Assembly: GCF_001598695.1 (NCBI RefSeq)
Contig: NZ_BCZK01000001.1
Location: 744,001 to 808,000, forward strand
DNA: 64,000 nucleotides
Direction: 5' to 3'
DNA from: Klebsiella oxytoca NBRC 105695
GTDB taxonomy: Bacteria; Pseudomonadota; Gammaproteobacteria; Enterobacterales; Enterobacteriaceae
Shown here: positions 26,319 through 35,134 of the stretch, piece by piece
Layout of the letters: each line of letters starts with the position of its first letter
Position numbering within the stretch: the first letter of the stretch is position 1
Notes under the pieces: generated by a model
Seen by the model: only the letters and a program-made list of their open reading frames with translations
Told to the model about the DNA's origin: nothing
Databases searched by the model: none
Translations under genes and position numbers: made by a program

Positions 26319-27940
26319 CGCAGCGCGCTACTGTTGGTCCAGAACCATCGGTAGCCATAGGCGCCAATCTCCAGCTCAACGCGCTTACCCGCAACAAGGT
26401 CGTCAGCATAGGTTTTGTCGGCCAGGCAGGGCGTCCAGACGCCCTCGGCAATCTCTTTCGCGGTGAAGCGCACGCGCTTGTCGCTGAAATTAAGAAAGGT
26501 GATGACGCGGCGTTGGTCGGCATCGTAGCAAATCCCCAGAATCGCCTGCCGATCGATGCCGATAATGCGAAAAGGCGCAACGGCGATTTCCGGAAACTCG
26601 CACCGCGTATTGGCGATATCTATAATGCGATGCAGAAGGGAATGGCGGTGCAGCAGCGAATCAGCGACGTTGACCTTCTGATAGCGAAACGGCCCCTTAT
26701 CGATCAATGGAGCGACAAAAGTAGCAGGATCGGCTGCGGAGAAACCGCCGCCCGCTGAGCCGGCCCATTGCATCGGCGTGCGCACCGCGTAGCGCTCTTC
26801 CAGGGCCAGATTGTCACCCATCCCAATTTCATCCCCGTAGCGCATTATCGGTACGCCGGGGAGCGAAAAGAGTACGGCATGACAGAGCGCCAGCCGCCGC
26901 CGATCGCCGTTCAGCATGGGGGCCAGCCGACGGCGGATACCGCGCTGGTAAACGTTCATCTCCTTATCCGGGGCGAAGGCATCCATCACGGTTTGCTTTT
27001 TCTTGCGGCCTACCCCTTCAAGATCCAGTTCATCGTGATTACGTAGCCAGTTGGCGAAGCAGCAGGCGTCGGGCGGCACGATGGTTTTCGTGATGGCGTC
27101 GATCAGCGGACGGGCGTTCTTACTCGCGAGACTGACGTAAAAATTTTTGTTCAACCAGAAGTTAAGCACCATATTAAGTCGATTATTATCGCCAAAATAG
27201 TCGCGATACTCCGCCACCTCAACGTCGACTTCGCCGAGCAGTATGGCCTGCGGGTTGTGCCGTTCAATCAGGCGGCGTAGATGTTCGAGAAGCCACAGCC
27301 CGCGTTTCTCCTCGCCGCGTCCGGCCTGCTTAGTCAGATGTGAGGCCGCATCGAGGCGAAAGCCGGACACCCCCAGCTTTAGCCAAAAAATGACGATATT
27401 TTCGACCTCTTTGATGACCGCTGGCGAGGCCAGGTTGAGATCCGGTTCATGACGATAAAACATATGCCGATAATATTGCCCGGCCTCAGCATCCCAGGAC
27501 CAGATGCTCTCTTCGACGCCGGGGAACATCGGCGGCGTATCATCATCATCGTTGTCTGACCACAGGTAATAGTCGCGAAACGGCGAGCGTCGACTGCGGC
27601 GCGCTTGTTGAAACCAGGGGTGCGCGTCAGAGGTATGTTGAATCAGCAATTCAATAATGACCTGCATCCCCAGTTCACGGGCCTGCTCGATAAAGGCAAT
27701 GATATCCGCCAGTTGTCCAAAGCGCGGATCGACCTGCAGATGATCGCTGACATCGTAACCCTCATCCAGAAAAGGCGTCAGGTAGAAGGGCGTTATCCAG
27801 ATCACCGTCGCGCCCATTCGGCGAATATAGCGCAGCTTCGCCGTCATTCCGGCGATATCGCCGCAGCCATCGCCGTTGAGATCGTAAAACAGGGCTGAAT
27901 CAATCTGATAAATGATGGCTCGCGTATGCCAGTCCGCCAT
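26315..27940 (-). CDS. TreS-like GH13 enzyme (trehalose synthase/maltosyl-type)
   Basis: Protein of 541 residues in the trehalose-synthase-like branch of GH13. Catalytic Asp197 (GFRLDAASHL), Glu237 (LLGEVD) and Asp303 (LRNHDELDLE) are present, and RGIRRRLAPMLNGDRRRL and YGDEIGMGDN match TreS. Region I is unusual: the normal Asp-x3-Asn-His reads ELLIQHTSD, so Asp is Glu and Asn is Gln. It starts eight bases after cydB, so it belongs to the yciGFE-katN-cydAB transcript. Maltose-trehalose interconversion or another alpha-glucan reaction is likely; activity needs proof given region I. Confidence 0.83.
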   Translation of the reverse strand: MADWHTRAIIYQIDSALFYDLNGDGCGDIAGMTAKLRYIRRMGATVIWITPFYLTPFLDEGYDVSDHLQVDPRFGQLADIIAFIEQARELGMQVIIELLIQHTSDAHPWFQQARRSRRSPFRDYYLWSDNDDDDTPPMFPGVEESIWSWDAEAGQYYRHMFYRHEPDLNLASPAVIKEVENIVIFWLKLGVSGFRLDAASHLTKQAGRGEEKRGLWLLEHLRRLIERHNPQAILLGEVDVEVAEYRDYFGDNNRLNMVLNFWLNKNFYVSLASKNARPLIDAITKTIVPPDACCFANWLRNHDELDLEGVGRKKKQTVMDAFAPDKEMNVYQRGIRRRLAPMLNGDRRRLALCHAVLFSLPGVPIMRYGDEIGMGDNLALEERYAVRTPMQWAGSAGGGFSAADPATFVAPLIDKGPFRYQKVNVADSLLHRHSLLHRIIDIANTRCEFPEIAVAPFRIIGIDRQAILGICYDADQRRVITFLNFSDKRVRFTAKEIAEGVWTPCLADKTYADDLVAGKRVELEIGAYGYRWFWTNSSALR

Positions 27941-27948
27941 AGCGCACC

Positions 27949-28959
27949 TCAGTGATAGCCTTCAGTGCCGGAAACTTTGCCGCGGAATACGTAGTAGCTC
28001 CATGCGGTGTAAACCAAAATCACCGGAATGATAAGCAGGGTCCCTACCAGCATAAAGAGCTGGCTGGCGGGCGGCGCGGAGGCTTCCCACAGCGTAATAT
28101 GCGGAGGGATGATGTTGGGCCAGAGACTGATACCCAGACCACTAAAGCCAAGAAAAATGAGCCCAAGCGTAAGCAGGAAAGGGCGGGCATGGCTACCAGG
28201 ATGGGCGCTTAACCGCCAGATCCACAGGCTTAAGGCAATGACCAGTACAGGAACGGGTACAAACCAGTAGAAATTAGGCAGGGTAAACCAGCGCTCAGCC
28301 ACGGAGGGCCAGCCCAGCGGCGTCCAGACGCTCACAACGGCGATGACCGCCATCAGCGCCAGAAGCGTGTGGCGAGTCAGCTCACGCATGCGCTGTTGTA
28401 GGGCGCCTTCGCTTTTCATAATCAGCCAGGTCGTACCAAGCAGCATATACGCGACGACCAGCCCTAAGCCGCAGAACAGGCTAAAGGGCGTCAGCCAGTC
28501 GAGCGCCGAGCCGGCAAACCTGCGGTCGGCGACCTCAAAACCGTTGATGACCGCGCCTACCACCATCCCCTGGCTAAAGGTCGCCAGCAGGGAGCCGCTG
28601 ACAAAAGAGTAGTCCCAGAACTTTTGATGCGAGGGGGTGGCCTTGAAGCGGAACTCAAAGGCGACGCCGCGGAAGATCAGGCCAATGAGCATGGCGGTGA
28701 GCGGGATAGCCAGCGCATCGGTGATAACGGCGTAGGCCAGGGGAAAGGCGCCAAATAGCCCCGCGCCTCCCAGCACCAGCCATGTCTCATTGCCATCCCA
28801 CACCGGGGCGACGCTATTCATCATCACGTCGCGTTCTTGAGCATTCGGTACAAAGCCGAATAAAATTCCGATGCCAAGATCGAAGCCGTCCATAACGATA
28901 TACATCAATGTGGCGAATACAATGATGACAAACCAGATAACGGGGATATCGATGCCCAT
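27949..28959 (-). CDS. Cytochrome bd-type quinol oxidase subunit II (CioB/CydB)
   Basis: Integral membrane subunit of 336 residues with about eight hydrophobic segments. It starts MGIDIPVIWFVIIVFATLMYIVMDGFDLGIG, the CydB signature, and has VWDGNETWLVLGGAGLFGAFP. It pairs with the subunit I gene by a one-base TAATG overlap. The length is that of CioB in Pseudomonas rather than the ~378 residues of E. coli CydB. I see no small CydX-like frame after it: the TreS-like start follows eight bases later. It is probably a third, stress-linked bd oxidase in addition to CydAB and AppCB encoded elsewhere. Confidence 0.9.
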   Translation of the reverse strand: MGIDIPVIWFVIIVFATLMYIVMDGFDLGIGILFGFVPNAQERDVMMNSVAPVWDGNETWLVLGGAGLFGAFPLAYAVITDALAIPLTAMLIGLIFRGVAFEFRFKATPSHQKFWDYSFVSGSLLATFSQGMVVGAVINGFEVADRRFAGSALDWLTPFSLFCGLGLVVAYMLLGTTWLIMKSEGALQQRMRELTRHTLLALMAVIAVVSVWTPLGWPSVAERWFTLPNFYWFVPVPVLVIALSLWIWRLSAHPGSHARPFLLTLGLIFLGFSGLGISLWPNIIPPHITLWEASAPPASQLFMLVGTLLIIPVILVYTAWSYYVFRGKVSGTEGYH

Positions 28960-30362
28960 TAGCGAGTCTCCTCTTCAGGCACGGCTTCTGCGGCAGAAAG
29001 GGGGCGAGCCGGTGTGCCGGACGTTGACGATGTCAATTCGCTGACGGGCTGCGGCCCTTTCTTAATAAGCCGGACAATGTAGTAATAACCGACGCCAAAG
29101 ACCGAACAGTACACCACGATAAAGACCAGCAGGCTGACGACCATTTGCGCCGTGCTGTGCAGCGAAACCGCATCCTGGGTGCGTAAAAAACCATAAATGA
29201 CCCAGGGCTGACGTCCCGCTTCGGTCGTGATCCAGCCGGCCAACAGCGCCAGCAGTCCTGCCGGCCCCATCGCCAGGGCGCTCCACTGGAAGGCGCGAGA
29301 GTGGAAAAGACGCTGCTGATAGCGAAGCCACAGGCTCCAGACGCCGAGGGCAATCATCAGCACGCCCATACCCACCATGATACGGAACGACCAGAAAACG
29401 ATGAGGGAGTTTGGCCGATTCTCTTTCGGAAAATCTTTCAGCGCCGGGACCTGCTTATCCAGGCTATGGGTCAGGATCAGGCTGCCAAGCGCCGGAATTT
29501 CCAGCCCGTATTTGGTACGCTCTTCCTCCATATCCGGTATGCCAAACAACAGCAGCGGGGTGGCCTCGCCGGGTTTATTCTCCCAGTGGCCTTCTATGGC
29601 GGCGATTTTTGCCGGCTGATGCTCAAGGGTATTGAGGCCGTGCATATCGCCAACGAAGGCCTGAATTGGCGCAACCAGCAGGGCCATCCACATCGCCATG
29701 GAGAACATTTTACGTATGGCAGGGGTATTGTTCCCGCGCAGAAGGTGCCAGGCGGCAGAGGCGCCCACGAACATCGCACTGCTGAGAAAAGCGGCGATCG
29801 CCATGTGTAACAGGCGATACGGGAAAGATGGGTTGAAAATAATCGCCAGCCAGTCCTGGGGAATGACGTGACCGTTTTCAATGGTAAAGCCCTGCGGCGT
29901 CTGCATCCAGCTATTGGAGGCGAGGATCCAGAAGGTGGACATTAGCGTGCCGAGCGCCACCATGCAGGTGGTGAAAAAATGCAGTCCTGGGGGGACTTTG
30001 TTCCAGCCAAAAAGCATGACGCCCAGGAAGCCCGCTTCGAGGAAAAACGCGGTGAGGACTTCATACAGCAGCAGGGGACCGGTAATACTCCCGGCAAACT
30101 GAGAGAAACCGCTCCAGTTGGTACCGAACTGATAGGCCATCACCAGGCCTGATACCACGCCCATGCCGAAATTAACGGCAAAAATCTTCAGCCAGAAATT
30201 ATATAACGAGCGCCAGACGTCATCTTTTGTCCGCAGCCACATCCCCTCCAGCACCACCAGATAGCTGGCCAGTCCGATGGTAATCGCCGGAAACAGGATA
30301 TGAAAAGAGACGGTAAATGCGAACTGTAGCCTTGCCAGATTAAACGCATCGAGTTCAAACAT
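28959..30362 (-). CDS. Cytochrome bd-type quinol oxidase subunit I (CioA/CydA)
   Basis: Heme-bearing subunit of 467 residues that oxidises quinol and reduces O2 to water. Visible marks are the N-terminal LARLQFAFTVSFHILFP (axial His near residue 21), NFGMGVVSGLVMAYQFGTNW, GDMHGLNTLEHQPAKIAAIEG (start of the quinol loop) and GWITTEAGRQPWVIYG. The quinol loop is short, as in the CioA group often linked to cyanide tolerance. The start at 30362 (MFELDAFNLARL) is the family N-terminus; the upstream extension to 30386 overlaps a hairpin. It lies 72 bases after katN. Confidence 0.9.
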   Translation of the reverse strand: MFELDAFNLARLQFAFTVSFHILFPAITIGLASYLVVLEGMWLRTKDDVWRSLYNFWLKIFAVNFGMGVVSGLVMAYQFGTNWSGFSQFAGSITGPLLLYEVLTAFFLEAGFLGVMLFGWNKVPPGLHFFTTCMVALGTLMSTFWILASNSWMQTPQGFTIENGHVIPQDWLAIIFNPSFPYRLLHMAIAAFLSSAMFVGASAAWHLLRGNNTPAIRKMFSMAMWMALLVAPIQAFVGDMHGLNTLEHQPAKIAAIEGHWENKPGEATPLLLFGIPDMEEERTKYGLEIPALGSLILTHSLDKQVPALKDFPKENRPNSLIVFWSFRIMVGMGVLMIALGVWSLWLRYQQRLFHSRAFQWSALAMGPAGLLALLAGWITTEAGRQPWVIYGFLRTQDAVSLHSTAQMVVSLLVFIVVYCSVFGVGYYYIVRLIKKGPQPVSELTSSTSGTPARPLSAAEAVPEEETR

Positions 30363-30386
30363 GTTCTGAACCCCATCACATAACAA

Positions 30387-30407
30387 CCCCCCGAACCAGG
30401 CAGGGGG
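30387..30407 (-). other. Hairpin between katN and the oxidase genes
   Basis: Arms CCCCC and GGGGG enclose a ~10-base loop in the 72-base gap. Downstream on the transcribed strand is TTGTTATG, so it could act as a leaky terminator that lets part of the stress transcript continue into cydAB. Inferred. Confidence 0.45.
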
Positions 30408-30434
30408 AAGTGATTAACAACCGATCGTTGCTGA

Positions 30435-31307
30435 TTACGGCTTTTTCTTACCCGCGCCAAGTTCTGCGCCGGTGAGAGGATCGCCTTCCGGGTCGGATTG
30501 GGTGCGTTTCGCCATGGTTTTCACCAGGGCCTTTTGTTCGGCCGTTAGCTTAACGCTGGCACCGCCATCTCCGCCATCTACTGCAGGCTGCGGATTCGCA
30601 ATATACTCGAAGTGCAGATCGCTATTCCAGCTGCCGCGAATGTCATCGCCCTCTGACATATTGTAGTAGGTGCTGGCGTAGTCAGTGATTGGCGGTAGTT
30701 TGCCCGGCGGATAGTTGTTTCTGATGGATTGAAGCGCCTTCTCAAAAGAGAGCTGATGGGCGGCTTCTCGGGTCATCAGAAAGGCCAGCGCATCCTTCAC
30801 GCCGGGGTCATCGGTGACGTTTATCAGGCGCTCATAGATGATTTTAGCGCGCGCCTCGGCGGCCACGTTGGAGCGTAAATCCGCGGTGGGTTCACCAATG
30901 GTGTCAATGTATGCTGCGGTCCAGGGCACGCCGGCGGAATTGGTCAGCGGCGTGCCTCCGCCATATAACAAAGAGGTAATATGGCTGTCGTTGCCGTTAG
31001 CGGTAAGCGAGCGGTACAGATCGGCTTCGTTTTCCGTACCTTCCGCCAGGGCGCCTTTCGCCCCTTTATTGAGCATACCTACCAGCGAGCCGATAATTTC
31101 AAGGTGGCTCAGCTCTTCGGTAGCAATGTCCATCAGCATATCCTTGCGACCCGGATCGTCATCGCTCAGGCCCTGTGTGAAATATCGGCATGCGGCGGCG
31201 AGTTCGCCCTGAGGGCCGCCGAATTGCTCCAGAAGGAGATTAGCCAGCCCCGGATTAGGTTCCGCGACCCTGACGGTATACTGAAGTTGCTTAACGTGTC
31301 GGAACAT
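30435..31307 (-). CDS. katN: Manganese catalase (KatN)
   Basis: Non-heme catalase of 290 residues that disproportionates hydrogen peroxide with a di-manganese site. Ligands are visible in order: Glu35 (GGPQGE), Glu65 and His68 (ATEELSHLE), Glu151 (AAEARA) and His184 (TREAAHQLSF). Length and sequence fit Salmonella KatN, which is RpoS-dependent and lies directly after yciGFE. Here too it follows yciE by 19 bases. The C-terminus is Gly/Lys-rich (GAELGAGKKKP). E. coli K-12 lacks katN. Confidence 0.94.
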   Translation of the reverse strand: MFRHVKQLQYTVRVAEPNPGLANLLLEQFGGPQGELAAACRYFTQGLSDDDPGRKDMLMDIATEELSHLEIIGSLVGMLNKGAKGALAEGTENEADLYRSLTANGNDSHITSLLYGGGTPLTNSAGVPWTAAYIDTIGEPTADLRSNVAAEARAKIIYERLINVTDDPGVKDALAFLMTREAAHQLSFEKALQSIRNNYPPGKLPPITDYASTYYNMSEGDDIRGSWNSDLHFEYIANPQPAVDGGDGGASVKLTAEQKALVKTMAKRTQSDPEGDPLTGAELGAGKKKP

Positions 31308-31326
31308 AGGCTCTTATCCTTATTGC

Positions 31327-31833
31327 TTATTTTTTAGCTTCAACGCCTTTTGCGTCAGAGCGCAGAAGGAACTCTTCCGTTGTTTGCGGGATATGTTTCA
31401 GCAGCCAGTCGGCCATGGCCCGCTCTTCCGCCAGAATGGATTCGATGGCGGGAATAGACGCGGTGTCACCGGCTCTTTTCGCAGCGGCAAGCAGAGAGGT
31501 ATAACACGCGATTTCAAACTGTTCGAAAACATAGCCGCTAATTGAACCCTTAACGATTTCATCGGAAGGGAACATGCCGCCAATAGATTGACCTAACGCA
31601 GCCATTTTACTCATTGAATCTTTCAGCACCGACCGCGATATATCATTACGATCCAGAATCTCTTCCAGAACCGTAATTTGGCGCTTGGTTTCGGTGACGT
31701 GCTGTTCAATTCTGCTGCGCAAATCGGGGTAGTTATCGATACGGCCAGCCATCGACTCCAGCATGGATTCTGCTTGTTTTTCCATTGCATGCGCATCGCG
31801 TAGCCAGTCGTGATAGTGTTCAACGTGATTCAT
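31327..31833 (-). CDS. yciE: YciE, DUF892 ferritin-like stress protein
   Basis: Protein of 168 residues, the length of E. coli YciE and nearly identical over long stretches (HYHDWLRDAHAMEKQAESML, GSISGYVFEQFEIACYTSLL). DUF892 proteins are four-helix bundles related to ferritin, and conserved Glu/His residues could bind metal. It is encoded between yciF (32 bases) and katN (19 bases). The E. coli genes are osmotically and RpoS induced. The biochemical role is not established. Confidence 0.94.
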   Translation of the reverse strand: MNHVEHYHDWLRDAHAMEKQAESMLESMAGRIDNYPDLRSRIEQHVTETKRQITVLEEILDRNDISRSVLKDSMSKMAALGQSIGGMFPSDEIVKGSISGYVFEQFEIACYTSLLAAAKRAGDTASIPAIESILAEERAMADWLLKHIPQTTEEFLLRSDAKGVEAKK

Positions 31834-31865
31834 AATGAACTCCTTAATATCAGGTTATTTTCTGG

Positions 31866-32363
31866 CTATTTATTTTGTGCTTCTTTATTAATATTGCCGA
31901 CCGCCAGGTCAGTTAATTTCAGATCGGTTGACTTCTCTTCTTCTAACGTTTCTGTTAAAAGCTTAACCGCTTTTTTATAACCCAGCTGTTGGGCTAAAGT
32001 GGCGAGAGTGCCGTAGCTGGCAATTTCATAATGTTCAACTTTTTGCGCAGCGGCAATTAACGCGGCATCGCGCACTTCATTTTTCTCAGTACTCTCAATA
32101 ACCTCGTTAGCTTCTTCTATAAGCCCCTCCATCGCCACGCATTTCATGCGCTTAATTTTGATATTGGCTTCTTGTTCGACAATTTGATCGATACGTTCAA
32201 TTTGCCCCTGGGTCTCCTCGAGATGCGCTTTGAATGCGGCGCTAAGCTGCTCGCTTGACGCCGCCCGGGCTAGTTTAGCCAGGCCGCGGGTTAATTGTTT
32301 TTCCGCGCTATAAGTATCCGATAACAGATGAATAAAAACGTCTTCTATGCTCTTCATATTCAT
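31866..32363 (-). CDS. yciF: YciF, DUF892 ferritin-like stress protein
   Basis: Protein of 165 residues, paralogous to YciE and almost the same as E. coli YciF (SIEDVFIHLLSDTYSAEKQL, KVEHYEIASYGTLATLAQQLGY). E. coli YciF is a dimeric helical-bundle protein resembling rubrerythrin. The 90-base gap to yciG contains two small hairpins (CTGCG-AGTC-CGCAG, and CTCTT...AAGAG), which may set different protein levels. The start is the first Met of MNMKSIED; the third residue Met is an alternative. Confidence 0.94.
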   Translation of the reverse strand: MNMKSIEDVFIHLLSDTYSAEKQLTRGLAKLARAASSEQLSAAFKAHLEETQGQIERIDQIVEQEANIKIKRMKCVAMEGLIEEANEVIESTEKNEVRDAALIAAAQKVEHYEIASYGTLATLAQQLGYKKAVKLLTETLEEEKSTDLKLTDLAVGNINKEAQNK

Positions 32364-32453
32364 TGGGAATATCCTTAATGCTAGAGAATAACTGCGAGTC
32401 CGCAGACCCGCAGGATACTCTTATTAATTACAAGAGAATGAATCGATTAATAA

Positions 32454-32639
32454 TCAGGAGTTGTCAGATTTGCGTCCGCCACCATGACTATTTTGACCGC
32501 CTTTTTTACCGGCCTCAGATGCACGTTGCGGATCGTTTTTAAAATTACCACCGCTGTGCTGACCGCCTTTACGTCCAGCTTCAGATGCTTTATCACGGTC
32601 TTCAGCGAAATTACCGGAACCACCACGATGTTCTGCCAT
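32454..32639 (-). CDS. yciG: YciG, KGG-motif stress protein
   Basis: Hydrophilic protein of 61 residues with two glycine-rich repeats, ASEAGRKGGQHSGGNF and ASEAGKKGGQNSHGGG, of the con-10/GsiB KGG family. Start at MAEHRGGSGNF as in E. coli YciG. Such proteins are glycine-rich and disordered and are linked to desiccation and stationary phase. E. coli YciG is RpoS dependent. It is the first gene of the leftward stress unit. Confidence 0.93.
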   Translation of the reverse strand: MAEHRGGSGNFAEDRDKASEAGRKGGQHSGGNFKNDPQRASEAGKKGGQNSHGGGRKSDNS

Positions 32640-33080
32640 ATTTTCATACCTCTGTGAGTTTATGTCAGGTAGATACGATTTAATTACGTATCCGTTGTCG
32701 TTCAGCAATTAAATTTAGTCGGTATTTTTGAACAGTCAAACCGGTTTGCGGTGATATTTTTTGAAATAATCTGAATTATGCCGTGGCTACCGTTCCGCTT
32801 GTTTAAAGTGGCTGCGAGCATAACAGGCTAGGAACTAACGAAAACATTTATATTGCTGCAGGATATATTTATGACCGCTGCGTTAATACGGGGGGACTCG
32901 GGCGACGCGGGGCTTTACGTCTCTTTACATAAGCGCGAAAAATAAGTTGTCGGAATCGTGAAAGATATTAAGAACACAACCGGGAAAAATCAGAAAATAG
33001 CGTTTTGCCAATGCTGAAGGTCATTTTAGGATAATTCAATGCGGGAGAGAAATAAGGCACCAGATCACGAGGCTGTGAAA
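32640..33080. other. Upstream region of the yciG unit and downstream of the tRNA-Val genes
   Basis: About 440 bases without a gene. The part near yciG is AT-rich and should hold its promoter. A GC-rich patch around 32890-32925 has no recognisable content. No small RNA could be identified. Confidence 0.45.
32709..32718 (-). promoter_or_regulatory. Candidate RpoS-type -10 region of yciG
   Basis: On the minus strand CTAAATTTAA matches the sigma-S -10 consensus CTAYRCTTAA at eight of ten positions and lies about 70 bases before the yciG start. No good -35 is needed for sigma-S. It fits the known RpoS dependence of yciGFE-katN in related species, but the site itself is an eye prediction. Confidence 0.35.
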
Positions 33081-33157
33081 TGGTGCGTCCGAGTGGACTC
33101 GAACCACCGACCCCCACCATGTCAAGGTGGTGCTCTAACCAACTGAGCTACGGACGC
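33081..33157 (-). tRNA. tRNA-Val (anticodon GAC)
   Basis: 77 bases with encoded CCA, acceptor stem GCGTCCG/CGGACGC, D-arm AGCTCAGTTGGTTAGAGC, anticodon loop CTTGACA and T-loop GGTTCGAGTCC. It is the third in transcription of three tandem copies separated by ATTA-type four-base spacers. It differs from the other two mainly by paired changes in the acceptor stem and one T-arm base. Confidence 0.97.
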
Positions 33158-33161
33158 ATTA

Positions 33162-33238
33162 TGGTGCGTTTAATTGGACTCGAACCAACGACCCCCACCA
33201 TGTCAAGGTGGTGCTCTAACCAACTGAGCTATAAACGC
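33162..33238 (-). tRNA. tRNA-Val (anticodon GAC)
   Basis: 77 bases with encoded CCA. Acceptor stem GCGTTTA/TAAACGC, anticodon GAC. Middle copy of the tandem; corresponds to the valV/valW locus next to mdtK in E. coli, which has two copies. Confidence 0.97.
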
Positions 33239-33242
33239 ATTA

Positions 33243-33319
33243 TGGTGCGTTCAATTGGACTCGAACCAACGACCCCCACCATGTCAAGGTGGTGCTCTAA
33301 CCAACTGAGCTATGAACGC
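33243..33319 (-). tRNA. tRNA-Val (anticodon GAC)
   Basis: 77 bases with encoded CCA. Acceptor stem GCGTTCA/TGAACGC, anticodon GAC; this is the sequence type of E. coli valV/valW. First copy in transcription order. Confidence 0.97.
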
Positions 33320-33479
33320 ATTGTTGCAGTGGCAACGGGGACGCATATTAGCGGCAGGGAGGGGTTGTGGCAAGAGGCAAACGTCACTTTTCTTCCAGAT
33401 TTCTCGCGATCGCAGAAGTTTTATCCATATTGGTTATATTTTACTGATGCGAAAGAGGATTTGCTCATCAAGAGACGAA

Positions 33480-33500
33480 AACGGCGCTGAATCAGCGCCG
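33480..33500 (-). terminator. mdtK terminator
   Basis: Arms ACGGCGCTG and CAGCGCCGT with a three-base centre, followed on the minus strand by TTTTCGTC. It lies 29 bases after the mdtK stop and before the tRNA genes. Confidence 0.85.
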
Positions 33501-33528
33501 TCAGGTATCGATAAATTGCCGCCAGAGA

Positions 33529-34902
33529 TTAGCGCGCGGCGCGCTGCAATATGACGCTGGAAGGCTGACGCTGCAGGAAACGCATGCGCAGCATCATCAT
33601 TACGGCAGCGGAGGTGAGGCCAATGATAAATCCGCACCAGAAGCCAGCAGGACCCATGCGCGGCACCACGATATCGGTCAGAGCCAGCAGATAGCCGCTC
33701 GGCAGCCCCAGAACCCAGTAGGCGGTAAAGGTAATAAAGAAGATGGAACGCGTATCTTTATAACCGCGCAGGATGCCGCTGCCGATCACCTGTATGGAGT
33801 CAGAGATCTGGTAGATCGCCGCGAGCAGCATCAGCTGGGACGCCAGCGCGACAACCTCAGGATTATCGTTATACAACAGGGCGATTTGCTCACGCATCAG
33901 AATGGTGAAAACCGCCGTAATCACGGCCAAACACACTCCAACCCCGACGCCGGTTCTGGCCGACGTTTGCGCCTCCAGAGTCGAGCCTTGCCCGAGACGG
34001 AAACCGACGCGAATGGTTACCGCCGCCGCCAGGGAGAGCGGTAATACGAACATCAGCGAGCTGAAGTTTAGGGCAATCTGGTGCCCGGCCACGTCGACAA
34101 TGCCCAGCGGTGAGACCAGCAGCGCGACGACGGCAAACAGGGTCACTTCGAAAAACAGCGCCAGCGCAATCGGCAGGCCCAGCTGCACCAGACGCTGGAT
34201 AACGGCGAAATCCGGTTTGCTGAAGCGCTCAGCGTTATGAATATCGCGCATCGAACGCGCGCGGCGAACCCAGGAGAGCATGCAGAAAAACATCACCCAG
34301 TACACCGAAGCCGTCGCCACGCCGCAGCCGATCCCGCCGAGCTCAGGCATGCCAAAGTGACCGTAGATAAAGATGTAGTTCACCGGAATATTGACCAGCA
34401 GACCGATAAATCCCATTACCATGCCCGGCTTGGTTTTCGCCAGGCCTTCACACTGGTTACGCGCCACCTGGAATAACAGATAGCCTGGCGCCCCCCACAG
34501 CAGCGCCCGCAGGTAGCCGACCGCCTTCTCCGCCATCGCCGGGTCGATGTTATGCATGGAGCTGATGATGTAGCCGGCGTTCCACAGTACCACCATGACC
34601 AGGATCGAGACGAAGCCCGCCAGCCAGAACCCCTGGCGTACCTGGTGGGCGATGCGGTCGCGACGGCCGGAACCATTCAGTTGAGCAATAACGGGCGTCA
34701 GGGCCAGCAGCAGACCGTGGCCGAAGAGGATTGCCGGCAGCCAGATGGAGGTACCGATGGCGACGGCCGCCATATCGGTGGCGCTATAGCCGCCCGCCAT
34801 CACGGTATCGACGAAGCCCATGGCGGTTTGGGCGACCTGGGCGAGTATAACGGGTATAGCCAGTGCTAATAACTGACGCGCTTCAATAAAATACTTCTGC
34901 AC
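33529..34902 (-). CDS. mdtK: MdtK, MATE-family multidrug efflux pump
   Basis: Inner-membrane pump of 457 residues, exactly the E. coli MdtK/NorM length, with twelve hydrophobic segments. It exports norfloxacin, acriflavine and other cations in exchange for Na+ or H+. The N-terminal [20 protein letters not shown] and the [20 protein letters not shown] and [19 protein letters not shown] stretches are nearly the same as in E. coli. It is transcribed toward the tRNA-Val genes, divergent from ribE. Confidence 0.96.
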   Translation of the reverse strand: MQKYFIEARQLLALAIPVILAQVAQTAMGFVDTVMAGGYSATDMAAVAIGTSIWLPAILFGHGLLLALTPVIAQLNGSGRRDRIAHQVRQGFWLAGFVSILVMVVLWNAGYIISSMHNIDPAMAEKAVGYLRALLWGAPGYLLFQVARNQCEGLAKTKPGMVMGFIGLLVNIPVNYIFIYGHFGMPELGGIGCGVATASVYWVMFFCMLSWVRRARSMRDIHNAERFSKPDFAVIQRLVQLGLPIALALFFEVTLFAVVALLVSPLGIVDVAGHQIALNFSSLMFVLPLSLAAAVTIRVGFRLGQGSTLEAQTSARTGVGVGVCLAVITAVFTILMREQIALLYNDNPEVVALASQLMLLAAIYQISDSIQVIGSGILRGYKDTRSIFFITFTAYWVLGLPSGYLLALTDIVVPRMGPAGFWCGFIIGLTSAAVMMMLRMRFLQRQPSSVILQRAAR

Positions 34903-35134
34903 GTAAACACCTTTATATTGTTGTTATTGGAGGACTAAAAAAGCCGCCATCAGGGGCAGCAAGAAGAAAAAGCAGAGGGATTTGCCAGACTATTGTAGCG
35001 AGGATTAGCCATTTAGCCAGTGAAAAAATCGCACAACACGTTGTGCGCTGGCAACCTGTTTTGCCACCTGTTATTGTTCGTGTCATAGCCTAAAACGGTC
35101 TTGATACCGTTACGAATTCATACAGGAGCAAAAT

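Noticed and set aside
33081..33319. tRNA locus as an integration site for a genomic island
   Set aside because: No integrase gene or second copy of a tRNA 3' end was seen nearby, and the flanks are known core or stress genes.
33080..33490. 136-codon open frame with repeated MSRWCSNQLSY segments
   Set aside because: It is a translation of the three tRNA-Val genes in antisense; the protein repeats are the tRNA repeats.
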